Shown: one piece after another, positions 1 to 8,104 of the stretch
How positions within the stretch are numbered: the stretch's first letter is position 1
Layout of the letters: every line of letters starts with the position of its first letter
NCBI GenBank assembly: GCA_002352285.1
Contig: DEIC01000002.1
Span: 1-22,267, forward strand
DNA: 22,267 bases
Source of the DNA: Alphaproteobacteria bacterium UBA2784
Lineage (GTDB): Bacteria > Pseudomonadota > Alphaproteobacteria > Micropepsales > Micropepsaceae
Direction of reading: 5' to 3'
Translations under genes and position numbers: made by a program
The notes under the pieces: generated by a model
Database searches by the model: none
What the model saw: the letters and a program-made list of their open reading frames with translations, nothing else
Told to the model about the DNA's origin: nothing

Positions 1-324
1 TGGTTTGTGGCGGGCACGGGCCGCGCCTGCACGGCACTGATCGAGGGTTCAACCGGCGGCGTCACGGTGAAAACGGGGGCCGAGGGTTATTACGCCGCCA
101 TCGTGCCGTCGCTGGGTTTGGGCATCGCGCTGAAAATTGATGATGGCGGCACGCGCGCAGCCGAAGCAGCGATCGCCGCCGTGCTCGATCATCTGGGCGT
201 GCTGGCGAAGGGCGACACGCCCGCGCGCGCCTTGATGACACAGGCCATCACCAACACGCGTGGCACCATCGTTGGCCACCGCCGCATCAGCGACGCGCTC
301 AAGGCGCTGCTTGTGGCGGTGTGA
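1..324 (+). CDS. L-asparaginase (AnsA/ReAV-type, Asparaginase_II family), C-terminal part
   Basis: The reading frame is open from base 1, so the gene starts outside the window and only about 107 C-terminal residues are visible. The motifs GTGR near the start, KTGAEG, and GLGIALKIDDGGTRAAE are typical of the C-terminal half of the thermolabile L-asparaginase family (Rhizobium etli AnsA/ReAV type), which hydrolyses asparagine to aspartate and ammonia in the cytoplasm. The stop TGA at 322-324 lies inside the 3' end of the convergent membrane-protein gene, giving a 26-bp tail-to-tail overlap. Family assignment is from recognised motifs; active-site residues further upstream cannot be seen. Confidence 0.85.
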   Translation, partial: WFVAGTGRACTALIEGSTGGVTVKTGAEGYYAAIVPSLGLGIALKIDDGGTRAAEAAIAAVLDHLGVLAKGDTPARALMTQAITNTRGTIVGHRRISDALKALLVAV

Positions 325-1576
325 GGCGGCGGGAAACGCGGCGCGCAGCCAAAAACAGGATTAAGGCGAGCACCAGTATCTCGACAAAGAGAGGGAAGTG
401 AATCATTCGCTCGGCATACATCGCGCTGAGGTCGAGCCGCTCCATCTCACGCAAGCCGTATTCCCCGCCCATTATAGCGGGATAGCTAATGGCAAAACTT
501 AGCACCGCTAAGAACACGGCCGCGAGTCGCAAGCGCCTTTGCGTAATCAATCCAGCACCAAAAGTGACTGCCATGAATGCAGATAGCGAAATATCTATCT
601 CCACATGCGATACGGCAACGGTTCGACGCACATTCGCCGCATGTGGCGCAGCAAAAATCGTGTCGGCAAATTCGGTTTCGCCCGTGATTGCAGTAACCAG
701 CGCTTCAGTGAGTGTCGGCGAAAAGACGTGCGCGTCGAGCACGGAAAGTCCGACAAGGCCGACACTTGAAAAAACTCCCGCGAGAATGAGGCAAAGCGCC
801 ACTGTCATGCGCTTCTCTTCGCGGTGGACGGACTCAATCAACAGTGCAAAGGCGTATCCTGTCATGCTGCCAATCAGCCCGCCAAATGCGGCAGGCGCGA
901 GCCTTGAAATTTCGAGAGAAATATCGAACCGCGGTCCGAGATCTATGATCACCGCGTCAAGCGGATAAGATGTGAACTTGTCGAGCAGTAACAGTGCAAG
1001 AATTGTCAGTGCGCCAAAAAGGAGAACGGGCAAACGCAGTTTGACCACGCGGGTTGCCGAAAGCCAGAATCCCATCGCGGCAGGCATAAGGAACAGCGAG
1101 CAATGGAATTCAATTCGGGGCATGCCTGAAATGGTTTCTCTGAAATCGAGCGGAGTGTAGGCAGTCAGCGGCGAAAGTAGGAACACAGCCAGCAGGAGAA
1201 AGAACGCGGCCTTGCTGGACAATCGCGGGCGAAATGGAATGACCAGCGCCATGGCCGCGGCGGCAAGCAGAAAGGAGGCAAACCCGGCATGAAGGCCCAG
1301 GCTGGGATCGCCGAACGAATCGCCCCTGAAATAGAGGAAAAGCCAGACGGCAGAGAATGGCAGCAACAGCCCAAAGGGAATAACCGCCCGCCCACCCAAT
1401 ACATGCGCCGCCATGGCTGCGACAAATGGCAAAAGAAGAGACAGGGGAATGTCGTAAGAGAAGAATTCTCCCTGAAACATGAACTCTGGTTCGACCATGA
1501 AAAGCGCAGCCAACAGCGCCAAAAACCAGAGCAGCATCTGCGCCAGACTCGCCCGCTCTTTGATCGCGTTGGTCAT
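299..1576 (-). CDS. polytopic membrane protein of unknown function (paralogue A)
   Basis: This 425-residue protein has about eleven or twelve hydrophobic stretches, starting near residues 11-28 and ending near 396-413, so it should sit in the inner membrane. I do not recognise the family. It aligns end to end with the product of the gene just upstream (1587-2849). Shared blocks include MPAAMGFW against LPAAVAFW, LLLLDKF against LILFDSF, and AITGET against ALTGDP, so the two arose by tandem duplication. The start ATG (1574-1576) has a GAGGAA ribosome site at 1583-1588 that overlaps the stop of the upstream gene, implying co-transcription and coupled translation. No enzyme motif or large soluble domain is visible. 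The 3' end overlaps the asparaginase gene by 26 bp. Confidence 0.8.
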   Translation of the reverse strand: MTNAIKERASLAQMLLWFLALLAALFMVEPEFMFQGEFFSYDIPLSLLLPFVAAMAAHVLGGRAVIPFGLLLPFSAVWLFLYFRGDSFGDPSLGLHAGFASFLLAAAAMALVIPFRPRLSSKAAFFLLLAVFLLSPLTAYTPLDFRETISGMPRIEFHCSLFLMPAAMGFWLSATRVVKLRLPVLLFGALTILALLLLDKFTSYPLDAVIIDLGPRFDISLEISRLAPAAFGGLIGSMTGYAFALLIESVHREEKRMTVALCLILAGVFSSVGLVGLSVLDAHVFSPTLTEALVTAITGETEFADTIFAAPHAANVRRTVAVSHVEIDISLSAFMAVTFGAGLITQRRLRLAAVFLAVLSFAISYPAIMGGEYGLREMERLDLSAMYAERMIHFPLFVEILVLALILFLAARRVSRRLTPPQAAP

Positions 1577-1586
1577 TGCGCGTTCC

Positions 1587-2849
1587 TCATGCCGCTACCA
1601 GTGACGGGGCTCGCTGCGCGATTATTCGCGCGGCAATGAAAACACCGATGCCAAGAAGCGCAAATTCAAGCGACTGGTTAAACGCGACAAGGAAATGATG
1701 GGCTACATCCTCGCCGGATAACTGCCTGTCGAGATAAAGTCCGCCAGCAGCCATGAGCAGCCGCTCGTAGGCAAAGAGGCAGACAAAGACACACACCAGA
1801 ACTGCAAGGCCCTGCCGAACGCTCCGCAACAGTGCCGCGCCAAGAATGAGCGCCATCAGGATCGGTTGCACCAGCGCCATCGCGCCATAGGCAGGATGCG
1901 GGCTGTGATTTTCGTAGAGACCGTTGAGCGGTGTGAAGGAAAGGCGTTGAACCCATGCGGGATCACCTGTGAGGGCGCTGATGATCCCTCCCAGTGAAAC
2001 CTCCCGGATGACGGCAACCTCCAGCGGGATCAGCAGCGTCAATCCCGGCCCCGCCATCAACGCGACGGTGACCAGTGCCATCATGGCACCACGCTGATGC
2101 ATGTCCTCTGGCGGCGTGCGCAAAAGGGCAAAGGCCCTGCCCGCCACTGCCGCCGCCATCGCCATCCAGCCCAGATGGGCAAGGGCATAAGACTGAAACT
2201 GCGCAAACACTTCATCGCCCAAAACCTGAAACTCGCGGCGGGGCGAAAGAATGTTGAAACTGTCAAAGAGAATGAGGCACGCAAGTGTCATCACGCTCAG
2301 GATCACGAGCACCACCCTCAACCTCAACTCACGGGCAGCAACCGCCCAGAAGGCGACGGCGGCAGGCAGCACCGCCAGCGAAACCTGCCAGCCTGAATCC
2401 CATCCCGGCACAGTGCAAAGCGTCACCACGCTGTCTGGGGAAAACTCAACAGCACACAGAGCCATTGCAATGAAAAGAAGGCTGAGGGCCAGCGCCCCCG
2501 CATCTTCCCTTCGCCTGCGTGTCATTGCCGCTGCGGCGGCCAACATGGAAACATAGGCAGGCAGCGCAAGACCGAAGGAGAATTTCGCTTCAGTCGGACA
2601 TCCATCCTGCAGCACAAAGGTGCGCGTGGCCCAGAAGATCGCGGCCGGAAGCAGAAGGGCGATCAGGATGAAAACGCGCGAGCCCAGCGCAACAGCCGCC
2701 GCCACTGCCACAAGTGGCGCAAGCAGCGTGAAATCAAAATCTGTCGTGTAAAAGCCTTCGCTGATGCGGAACGTGAGCGCAACACCCCACGCCGTCAGCA
2801 GCAACGCCACAAGCCATGCAACAAATTTCACGGCAACCCCCGAAGCCAT
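1587..2849 (-). CDS. polytopic membrane protein of unknown function (paralogue B)
   Basis: The product is 420 residues and almost entirely hydrophobic, with about a dozen candidate membrane segments beginning at residue 8. It is the first gene of a two-gene minus-strand unit; its stop is 10 bp from the start of its paralogue at 299-1576. Loops carry a few polar residues (DGCPTEAK near residue 83, RTPPEDMHQR after mid-protein, NHSPHP near residue 315) but no recognised catalytic or transport motif. It could be a transporter, a polymer-related membrane protein or an orphan family; the sequence does not decide. The ATG at 2847-2849 was chosen because hydrophobic sequence begins directly after it. 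Confidence 0.8.
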   Translation of the reverse strand: MASGVAVKFVAWLVALLLTAWGVALTFRISEGFYTTDFDFTLLAPLVAVAAAVALGSRVFILIALLLPAAIFWATRTFVLQDGCPTEAKFSFGLALPAYVSMLAAAAAMTRRRREDAGALALSLLFIAMALCAVEFSPDSVVTLCTVPGWDSGWQVSLAVLPAAVAFWAVAARELRLRVVLVILSVMTLACLILFDSFNILSPRREFQVLGDEVFAQFQSYALAHLGWMAMAAAVAGRAFALLRTPPEDMHQRGAMMALVTVALMAGPGLTLLIPLEVAVIREVSLGGIISALTGDPAWVQRLSFTPLNGLYENHSPHPAYGAMALVQPILMALILGAALLRSVRQGLAVLVCVFVCLFAYERLLMAAGGLYLDRQLSGEDVAHHFLVAFNQSLEFALLGIGVFIAARIIAQRAPSLVAA

Positions 2850-2924
2850 GAAGACTTGGGAAATATCATGGCTGGGGAAATGATTAAACGCCAGAGCTTG
2901 ATGAAACGGCGCAGTTTTCTGGGT

Positions 2925-3320
2925 TTATTCCGCTTTCGGCGGCAGATATTCCACTGAATCGACCACGCACGACGCATGAATGATGTCGTCGTCGGCAAAG
3001 CTGATGACGTCGCCTTTCGACAGGCACATCATGCCATGGCTGTCCACCTTGATGGCCCACGCGAAATCAAGGCCCGGGCAGCCGCCCCTGAACATCACCT
3101 TGAACCGCCGCCGCCCGCCCTCCGTAAACACGGCAATCGTGTCGTCAATGGCTTCAAAGCCGCGGATCGATTCAATGCGCAGGCAGCTGTCTTCGGCGGG
3201 GGCACCCGGGCCCGAGGGCGTGAGTTCTGGTGTGTCGTCGTCGGCCTGCGCCGGCGCATTGGCGCAGGCAGCACCCAGCACGAGGAGCGCAGCAGCCAGA
3301 AACCTGGGGGTCTTGGTCAT
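2925..3320 (-). CDS. small exported protein, DUF6491-like
   Basis: The product is 131 residues if started at the ATG at 3318-3320, which puts a classic signal peptide (basic MTKTPR, then a hydrophobic core ending ANAPAQA) at the N terminus and a purine-rich GGAAGGGAAG ribosome site upstream. Longer in-frame starts would bury the signal. After a short acidic and proline-rich linker the mature part has the pattern C-I-I-F-DD, a basic strand, GGCPGLDFAWAI, then a Cys and a GD turn, ending in CVVDSVEYLPP. This agrees with my memory of the DUF6491 family in alphaproteobacteria. Its function is unknown. The LGAAC stretch in the signal is not a good lipobox, so I favour periplasmic secretion over lipidation. 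It is divergent from the oxidoreductase gene. Confidence 0.7.
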   Translation of the reverse strand: MTKTPRFLAAALLVLGAACANAPAQADDDTPELTPSGPGAPAEDSCLRIESIRGFEAIDDTIAVFTEGGRRRFKVMFRGGCPGLDFAWAIKVDSHGMMCLSKGDVISFADDDIIHASCVVDSVEYLPPKAE

Positions 3321-3444
3321 GGGGTCTTCCCTTCCGGCATGAATGGTCTGATCTGGCCGCAGCACCCTTCCCCAAAATCGGACCGCAACCGGCTGAAATC
3401 GTAACCGCCATGGGCCTCGCCGTGAAATCACGAGATGGGAAAGC

Positions 3445-3474
3445 TTGTTAGTTGCGGTTCATCTTCCCTATGCT
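3445..3474 (+). promoter_or_regulatory. possible sigma-70 promoter for the oxidoreductase-murA unit
   Basis: TTGTTA at 3445-3450 and TATGCT at 3469-3474 are separated by 18 bp and each matches the sigma-70 consensus at four of six positions. This would start transcription near 3481, about 32 bp before the ATG at 3513. The call rests on sequence pattern only. Confidence 0.35.
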
Positions 3475-3512
3475 GGCCCCACAACGAAACCCGGCACGCA
3501 TTGAGGATCACG

Positions 3513-4511
3513 ATGAAAGCTGTTCTGTGCAAGGAATATGGCCCGCCCGAAAGCCTGGTGGTGGAGGATCTGCCCAGCCCCAGGCCCGCAAAGGGTCAGG
3601 TGGTGGTGAGCGTGAAGGCGGCGGGCGTGAACTTTCCCGACGTGCTCATCATCCAGAACAAATATCAGTTCAAGCCGCCACTGCCCTTTTCTCCCGGTGG
3701 CGAGGTTGCCGGTCTCGTGAAGGAAATTGGCGAGGGCGTCACGCACCTGAAGCCCGGTGATCGCGTGATCGCGTCCACCGGCTGGGGCGGTTTTGCTGAA
3801 GAGGTGTTGGCCGATGCGGCGCGCTGCATTCCCCTGCCCAACGGTATCGGCTTTCCCGAGGCCGCAGCTTTCGTGATGACCTATGGCACCTCGCACCATG
3901 CGCTGAAAGACCGCGCGCAGTTGAAGCCGGGCGAGACCTTGCTGGTGCTGGGCGCTGCCGGTGGTGTGGGTCTGGCGGCTGTCGAGATCGGCAAGGCGAT
4001 GGGCGCGCGCGTGGTCGCCGCCGTCTCCAGCACCGAGAAGGCCGAGATCTGCAAAAAATATGGCGCCGATGCCACGCTGGTTTACGCAAAAAATCCGCTG
4101 GACCGCGACGCCCAGAAAAAATTGTCGGAAGACATCAAAACGGCCTGCGGCCCCAATGGCGCCGACGTGATCTATGATCCGGTCGGTGATGACTATGCCG
4201 AACCTGCCTTGCGTTCAATTGCGTGGGAGGGGCGCTATCTCGTGGTGGGTTTTGCAGCCGGGCAGATTCCCAAAGTGCCGCTCAACCTCGCGCTGTTGAA
4301 GGGCTGCCAGATCATTGGTGTGTTCTGGGGCGCGTTCACCGCACGCGAACCCAAACGCAATCAGGCCAATCTGGCCGAGCTGATCTCCATGCTTTCAGCG
4401 GGCAAGCTGAAGCCGCATGTCTCGGGCCAGTTCAAGCTGACAGAGGCCGCCAAGGCGCTGAACCTGATGGCCGATCGCAAGGTGATGGGCAAAGTCGTGC
4501 TGGTGACCTGA
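3513..4511 (+). CDS. NADPH:quinone oxidoreductase-like enzyme (zinc-free MDR family)
   Basis: The product is a 332-residue medium-chain dehydrogenase/reductase of the quinone oxidoreductase branch. The N-terminal GroES-like domain contains GVNFPDVLII (about 38-47) and the PGGEVAG turn; there are no zinc ligands. The Rossmann nucleotide loop GAAGGVG lies at about 147-153. Family members reduce quinones or enoyl compounds with NADPH in the cytosol; the natural substrate cannot be told from sequence. The ATG at 3513 follows a GAGGA ribosome site at 3503-3507 and begins MKAVLCKEYG, the usual family start; a longer frame back to 3435 adds residues not typical of the family. The murA-like gene starts 6 bp after its stop, so the two are very likely one operon. 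Confidence 0.9.
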   Translation: MKAVLCKEYGPPESLVVEDLPSPRPAKGQVVVSVKAAGVNFPDVLIIQNKYQFKPPLPFSPGGEVAGLVKEIGEGVTHLKPGDRVIASTGWGGFAEEVLADAARCIPLPNGIGFPEAAAFVMTYGTSHHALKDRAQLKPGETLLVLGAAGGVGLAAVEIGKAMGARVVAAVSSTEKAEICKKYGADATLVYAKNPLDRDAQKKLSEDIKTACGPNGADVIYDPVGDDYAEPALRSIAWEGRYLVVGFAAGQIPKVPLNLALLKGCQIIGVFWGAFTAREPKRNQANLAELISMLSAGKLKPHVSGQFKLTEAAKALNLMADRKVMGKVVLVT

Positions 4512-4517
4512 ACGTTC

Positions 4518-5825
4518 ATGGCCGCGATCACGTCAAACAGCGTGCGTTACATTGTCGAAGGCGGTCACCGCCTGTCGGGCGAGATTGAGCCAGCCGGTAA
4601 CAAGAACGCGGCGCTGCCGATCATCGCGGCCTCCCTTCTGACTGACCAGAAGGTGACGCTCACCAACGTGCCGCGTATCCGCGATGTGGAGGCGCTGGTC
4701 GAACTCATCCGCACGGTCGGCGCGCTGGCGGAGTGGACCGGGCCGAACATGCTGGTGATCGAGGCGAAGAAGGTCAGGCCCGCAGCCCTTGATCCCGAAC
4801 TCTGCGCCCGCATCCGCGCCTCCATCCTGCTGGCGGGTCCATTGCTTGCGCGCGCCGGCAAGGTAACGCTGCCACCGCCGGGCGGTGACGTGATCGGGCG
4901 GCGGCGCGTCGATACGCACTTCCTCGCGCTGCAGCAGATGGGCGCGCGCGTTTCTGTCGGCCAGAACTATGATTTTCGCGCGGGCAGGCTGAAGGGGGCG
5001 GATGTCTTTCTCGACGAACCATCCGTCACCGGCACCGAGAATGCATTGATGGCGGCAACGGCCGCGCAGGGCACAACCGTGCTGCGCAATGTCGCCTCCG
5101 AGCCGCATGTGCAGGATCTCGCAAATTTTCTTGTCATGCTTGGCGCAAAAATCGAGGGCATCGGCACCAACACCATGATTGTGCACGGTGGCGCAGCCTT
5201 GAGCGGCGGCACCTGGCGCATCGGGCCGGATCATATCGAAGTGGGTTCGCTCATCGGCCTTGCCGCCGTCACGCGCTCCGAACTGCGCATCAAGCGTGCA
5301 GGTGTGGAGCATTTTCGCGCCATCCTGATGGGCTTTGAGCGGTTGGGCATCATCTGCCGCATCGAGGGCGAAGATCTGGTCGTGCCCGCTCAACAGACGC
5401 GGCGCATCCGGCCCGATTTCGGCGGCCACGTACCCAAGATCGAGGATCAGCCCTGGCCCGCCTTCCCGGCAGACCTCATGTCCATTGCCATCGTCGCGGC
5501 AACGCAATGCTCGGGCATGATCCTCTTCTTTGAGAAGATGTTTGAAAGCCGCCTCTTCTTTGTGGACAAGCTGATTGCGATGGGCGCGCGCATCGTGCTG
5601 TGCGATCCGCACCGGGCGATTGTCTCAGGCCCGACGCGCCTGCGCGCCGCAAGGGTCGAAAGTCCCGACATACGGGCTGGCATGGCGATGCTGCTGGCCT
5701 CGCTCTGCGCCAAGGGCACGTCGGTCATCAACAATGCCCAGCAGATCGAGCGCGGCTACGAGCGCATTGACGAGCGCCTGAATGCGCTGGGCGCCCGCAT
5801 CATCCGCGAACCTGCGAGAGGCTGA
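4518..5825 (+). CDS. murA: UDP-N-acetylglucosamine 1-carboxyvinyltransferase (MurA family), Cys-to-Asp type
   Basis: The 435-residue product has the MurA/EPSP-synthase fold: GNKNAALP with the substrate Lys at 29, RASILLAGPLLAR with Arg100, the PGGDVIGRRRVDTH loop, and FPAD with Asp319, which matches the catalytic Asp305 of E. coli MurA. MurA transfers enolpyruvate from PEP to UDP-GlcNAc, the first committed step of peptidoglycan synthesis. The loop residue that is Cys115 in E. coli is Asp124 here. Family knowledge links such Asp enzymes (Mycobacterium, Chlamydia) with fosfomycin insensitivity. No good ribosome site precedes the ATG, 6 bp after the upstream stop, suggesting coupled translation. 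The usual alphaproteobacterial murA lies near hisD; this one does not, so it may be a second MurA-like enzyme. A related enolpyruvyl transferase role is possible. Confidence 0.9.
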   Translation: MAAITSNSVRYIVEGGHRLSGEIEPAGNKNAALPIIAASLLTDQKVTLTNVPRIRDVEALVELIRTVGALAEWTGPNMLVIEAKKVRPAALDPELCARIRASILLAGPLLARAGKVTLPPPGGDVIGRRRVDTHFLALQQMGARVSVGQNYDFRAGRLKGADVFLDEPSVTGTENALMAATAAQGTTVLRNVASEPHVQDLANFLVMLGAKIEGIGTNTMIVHGGAALSGGTWRIGPDHIEVGSLIGLAAVTRSELRIKRAGVEHFRAILMGFERLGIICRIEGEDLVVPAQQTRRIRPDFGGHVPKIEDQPWPAFPADLMSIAIVAATQCSGMILFFEKMFESRLFFVDKLIAMGARIVLCDPHRAIVSGPTRLRAARVESPDIRAGMAMLLASLCAKGTSVINNAQQIERGYERIDERLNALGARIIREPARG

Positions 5826-5845
5826 CGGCCCCCCAGACACGCGAA

Positions 5846-5880
5846 AGCCCCGGTCTTTTGGGCCGGGGCTCTCTTGTTTG
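5846..5880 (+). terminator. Rho-independent terminator after murA
   Basis: AGCCCCGG (5846-5853) pairs perfectly with CCGGGGCT (5863-5870) around a 9-nt loop and is followed by the T-rich stretch CTCTTGTTT. It lies about 20 bp after the stop codon of the murA-like gene and closes the two-gene unit. Confidence 0.8.
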
Positions 5881-5937
5881 CCGGGGGAGCGGGGGGAGGG
5901 GGGAGGAGGCTCCGGCCCGGCAGGAAAGGGGTGGATG

Positions 5938-6075
5938 TTACGCCGTCTTGAGCAGCGCCTTCACAAGGCGCATCAGCGCGCCAGGGCGGCGGGCCCGGAT
6001 CGGGCGGGTCAAAGCGGCGAAAGATGAGCTCTTCTCATTTTGCGCCGCAATCAGAAGGGCATAGCTCTGCATCAT
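5938..6075 (-). CDS. possible small protein of 45 residues, unknown
   Basis: A short open frame starts at two adjacent ATG codons (6070-6075). GAGG sits about six bases upstream (ACGAGGCACAAA before the ATG), a well-spaced ribosome site. The predicted product starts MMQSYALLIAAQNEK and has a basic C-terminal half rich in Arg and Lys (RPIRARRPG, LVKALLK), which could bind nucleic acid or an acidic membrane surface. I do not recognise a family. It is the only plausible gene in the 459-bp stretch between murA and the LysR gene. The rest of that stretch holds the murA terminator, a GC-rich run and an AT-rich promoter-like patch. No homologue support could be tested. Confidence 0.4.
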   Translation of the reverse strand: MMQSYALLIAAQNEKSSSFAALTRPIRARRPGALMRLVKALLKTA

Positions 6076-6184
6076 TTTGTGCCTCGTTGCGGTCTGTTTA
6101 TGTGGCCAGTTCAAGCTCGATTGCTTGCGCTGACGGTTGGAACATAGGGAGCGGACCTGCCTCTGACAAACGATCAATTTTCAT

Positions 6185-6232
6185 TTTAAGTATGAGTAAA
6201 ATTCATGTATTAAGGGCGCTGACGCTAGCGTC
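6185..6232 (+). promoter_or_regulatory. possible promoter and palindromic operator before the LysR gene
   Basis: An AT-rich patch, unlike the surrounding GC-rich DNA, contains TTTAAG (6185-6190) and TATTAA (6208-6213) with a 17-bp spacer, a weak sigma-70-like pair. A perfect 12-bp palindrome, GACGCTAGCGTC (6221-6232), follows at the expected transcription start, about 50 bp before the LysR ATG. TTAA-N7-TAAA at 6186-6200 is one base off a CtrA-type site. These are pattern-level calls only. Confidence 0.3.
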
Positions 6233-6284
6233 TGCCCCCTAACCCTTTGATGGGGAAGGCCCCGCTTGAAAGACCCCAAAACCC

Positions 6285-7220
6285 ATGGCCGCACGCAAAT
6301 TACCTCCGCTCAATGCACTGCGCGCCTTTGAGGCAACCGCACGCCTCAAAAGCGTGTCCAAGGCCGCTGCCGAATTGTCGGTCACCCAATCCGCCGTCAG
6401 CCATCAGGTCAAAGTGCTGGAGGATTGGGTGGGTTTTGACCTGGTGCGCCGTCAGGGCCGCGCGCTCACTCTCACCGATCCGGGTGAGCGTTACTTCACC
6501 GCGATCTCCGGCGCGTTTGACCAGATCGATACGGCAACGCGCCGTCTGATTGCTTCTGATCCACGCAAGGGCTGGCTGACGGTTTCGATGCTGCCGTCAT
6601 TCGCGGCCAAATGGCTGGTGCCGCGCCTGCCCGCGTTCCGCGCCAAGTTTCCCGAGATCGATGTCTGGATCGCGACCTGGTGGAACTTTACCGACTCAAG
6701 CGATCTCACCGCCTTTTCCAACTCCGATGTCGAGCTTGCGATCATCTATGGCCCCGGCGATTGGGAGGATGTCGTTTCAACCCGCTTCATGACGGAGGAG
6801 CTCTTTCCCGTCTGCTCACCCGCCTATCTCGCGCAGACAAAACTGAAGGAGCCAAAGGATCTGTCGCGCGCAACGCTTCTGCATGACGAGATGAAGCAGG
6901 ATTGGCGCGCCTGGCTGAAGGCGGCAAACGTGTCGCACATCGATCCTGATCGCGGCCCGGGCTTTGACGACAGCGCCCTTCTCTATCAGGCGGCCATTGC
7001 GGGCTTGGGCGTCGCGCTGGGCCGCTCGGCCCTCATCAAGGCCGATCTGGCCTCGGGTCAGCTGGTTGCCCCCTTTGCGCTGAAGCTGAAAGCCGACCTT
7101 GCCTATTATCTGGTGAGCCGCCCGGGCACCGAAAATTTCCCCAAGATCAAGGCGTTTCGCGAATGGCTGATCGAAGAGGCCGGGCGCGATCAGGCCTCAC
7201 CGGCCGCACCATCGCCATGA
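6285..7220 (+). CDS. LysR-family transcriptional regulator, GcvA-like
   Basis: The product is 311 residues. The N-terminal winged helix-turn-helix (about 5-65) contains LPPLNALRAFEA and SVTQSAVSHQVKVLE, which is the GcvA subgroup signature. The effector-binding domain (about 95-300) shows LTVSMLPSFAAKWLVPRLP and later AAIAGLGVALG, both usual in that subgroup. GcvA-like regulators control amino-acid, beta-lactamase and other metabolic genes; the effector and targets here are unknown. The HSD10-like dehydrogenase gene starts 85 bp downstream on the same strand and could be co-transcribed or a target. No divergent gene abuts the promoter directly, so the classic LysR pairing is not evident. Confidence 0.9.
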   Translation: MAARKLPPLNALRAFEATARLKSVSKAAAELSVTQSAVSHQVKVLEDWVGFDLVRRQGRALTLTDPGERYFTAISGAFDQIDTATRRLIASDPRKGWLTVSMLPSFAAKWLVPRLPAFRAKFPEIDVWIATWWNFTDSSDLTAFSNSDVELAIIYGPGDWEDVVSTRFMTEELFPVCSPAYLAQTKLKEPKDLSRATLLHDEMKQDWRAWLKAANVSHIDPDRGPGFDDSALLYQAAIAGLGVALGRSALIKADLASGQLVAPFALKLKADLAYYLVSRPGTENFPKIKAFREWLIEEAGRDQASPAAPSP

Positions 7221-7305
7221 CAGCCCGCTTGACCCGGCGGCAGGACTTCTACCCGGTGCCCGCACTCTGCTAGATGGGCGCAACTTTTCAGGGAAAGGAA
7301 ACCAC

Positions 7306-8085
7306 ATGGAGCTTTCAAAGAACGTCTCGGCAGTCGTCACCGGTGGCGCTTCGGGTCTGGGTGAAGCAACCGCCCGCGCGCTGGCTGCCCAAGGCGTGAA
7401 GGTTGCGATCTTCGACATGAACACCGCCAAGGGCGAAGCCGTCGCCAGGGAAATCGGTGGCGTTTATTGCAATGTGAACGTGACGAGCGAGGAAAGCGTT
7501 GTTGCCGGCTTTGCCGCAGCCCGCGCCGCCAACGGGCAGGAGCGCATTCTGGTCAATTGCGCCGGCACCGGTAACGCCTATCGCACCGCTGGCCGCAAGA
7601 AAGATGGCACAATCACGCATTTTCCGGTCGATCAGTTTGACCGCATCATCCAGATCAATCTCGTTGGTACGTTCCGCTGCATTGCCCATTCGGCTTCAGG
7701 CATGCTGACGCTTGATCCGTCATCGACGGGCGAACGCGGCGTCATCATCAACACAGCCTCCGTTGCCGCCGAAGATGGCCAGATCGGCCAGGCCGCCTAT
7801 TCGGCATCGAAGGGCGGTGTCGTCGGCATGACACTGCCGATCGCACGCGACCTTGCGCGTGAAGGCGTGCGCGTGAACACGATCCTGCCCGGCCTTTTCA
7901 AAACGCCGCTGATGACGGCAGGCGGACCGGATTTTGTCGGCAAGCTGGAGGCGCAGGTGCCCTTCCCCGCGCGCCTTGGCAATCCGGCGGAATATGCCGG
8001 CCTTGCCCTTGAGATGATCCGCAACTGCTACTTCAACGGCGAAGATGTGCGCCTTGATGGCGCCATCCGCATGGCGCCGCAGTAA
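7306..8085 (+). CDS. short-chain dehydrogenase, 3-hydroxyacyl-CoA dehydrogenase type 2 (HSD10)-like
   Basis: The 259-residue SDR has the cofactor loop TGGASGLG (12-19) and Asp37 at the end of the second strand, favouring NAD. The catalytic residues are Ser152, Tyr165 and Lys169 (YSASK). The sequences NCAGTGNAYRT and PFPARLGNPAEYAGL, and the C terminus LDGAIRMAP, match the HSD10 branch, which oxidises 3-hydroxyacyl-CoA or 3-hydroxy-2-methylbutyryl-CoA in fatty-acid or isoleucine breakdown. A strong AAAGGAAA ribosome site precedes the ATG. No acyl-CoA dehydrogenase or thiolase gene lies next to it here, so the pathway is inferred from family alone. A terminator follows at 8105. Confidence 0.88.
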   Translation: MELSKNVSAVVTGGASGLGEATARALAAQGVKVAIFDMNTAKGEAVAREIGGVYCNVNVTSEESVVAGFAAARAANGQERILVNCAGTGNAYRTAGRKKDGTITHFPVDQFDRIIQINLVGTFRCIAHSASGMLTLDPSSTGERGVIINTASVAAEDGQIGQAAYSASKGGVVGMTLPIARDLAREGVRVNTILPGLFKTPLMTAGGPDFVGKLEAQVPFPARLGNPAEYAGLALEMIRNCYFNGEDVRLDGAIRMAPQ

Positions 8086-8104
8086 TTGCAGCCGCATCAA
8101 GTGC

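Noticed and set aside
4533..5612. 359-residue open frame antisense to murA
   Set aside because: Its long frame is a by-product of GC-rich codon use in murA. It shows no domain, and murA is certain on the other strand.
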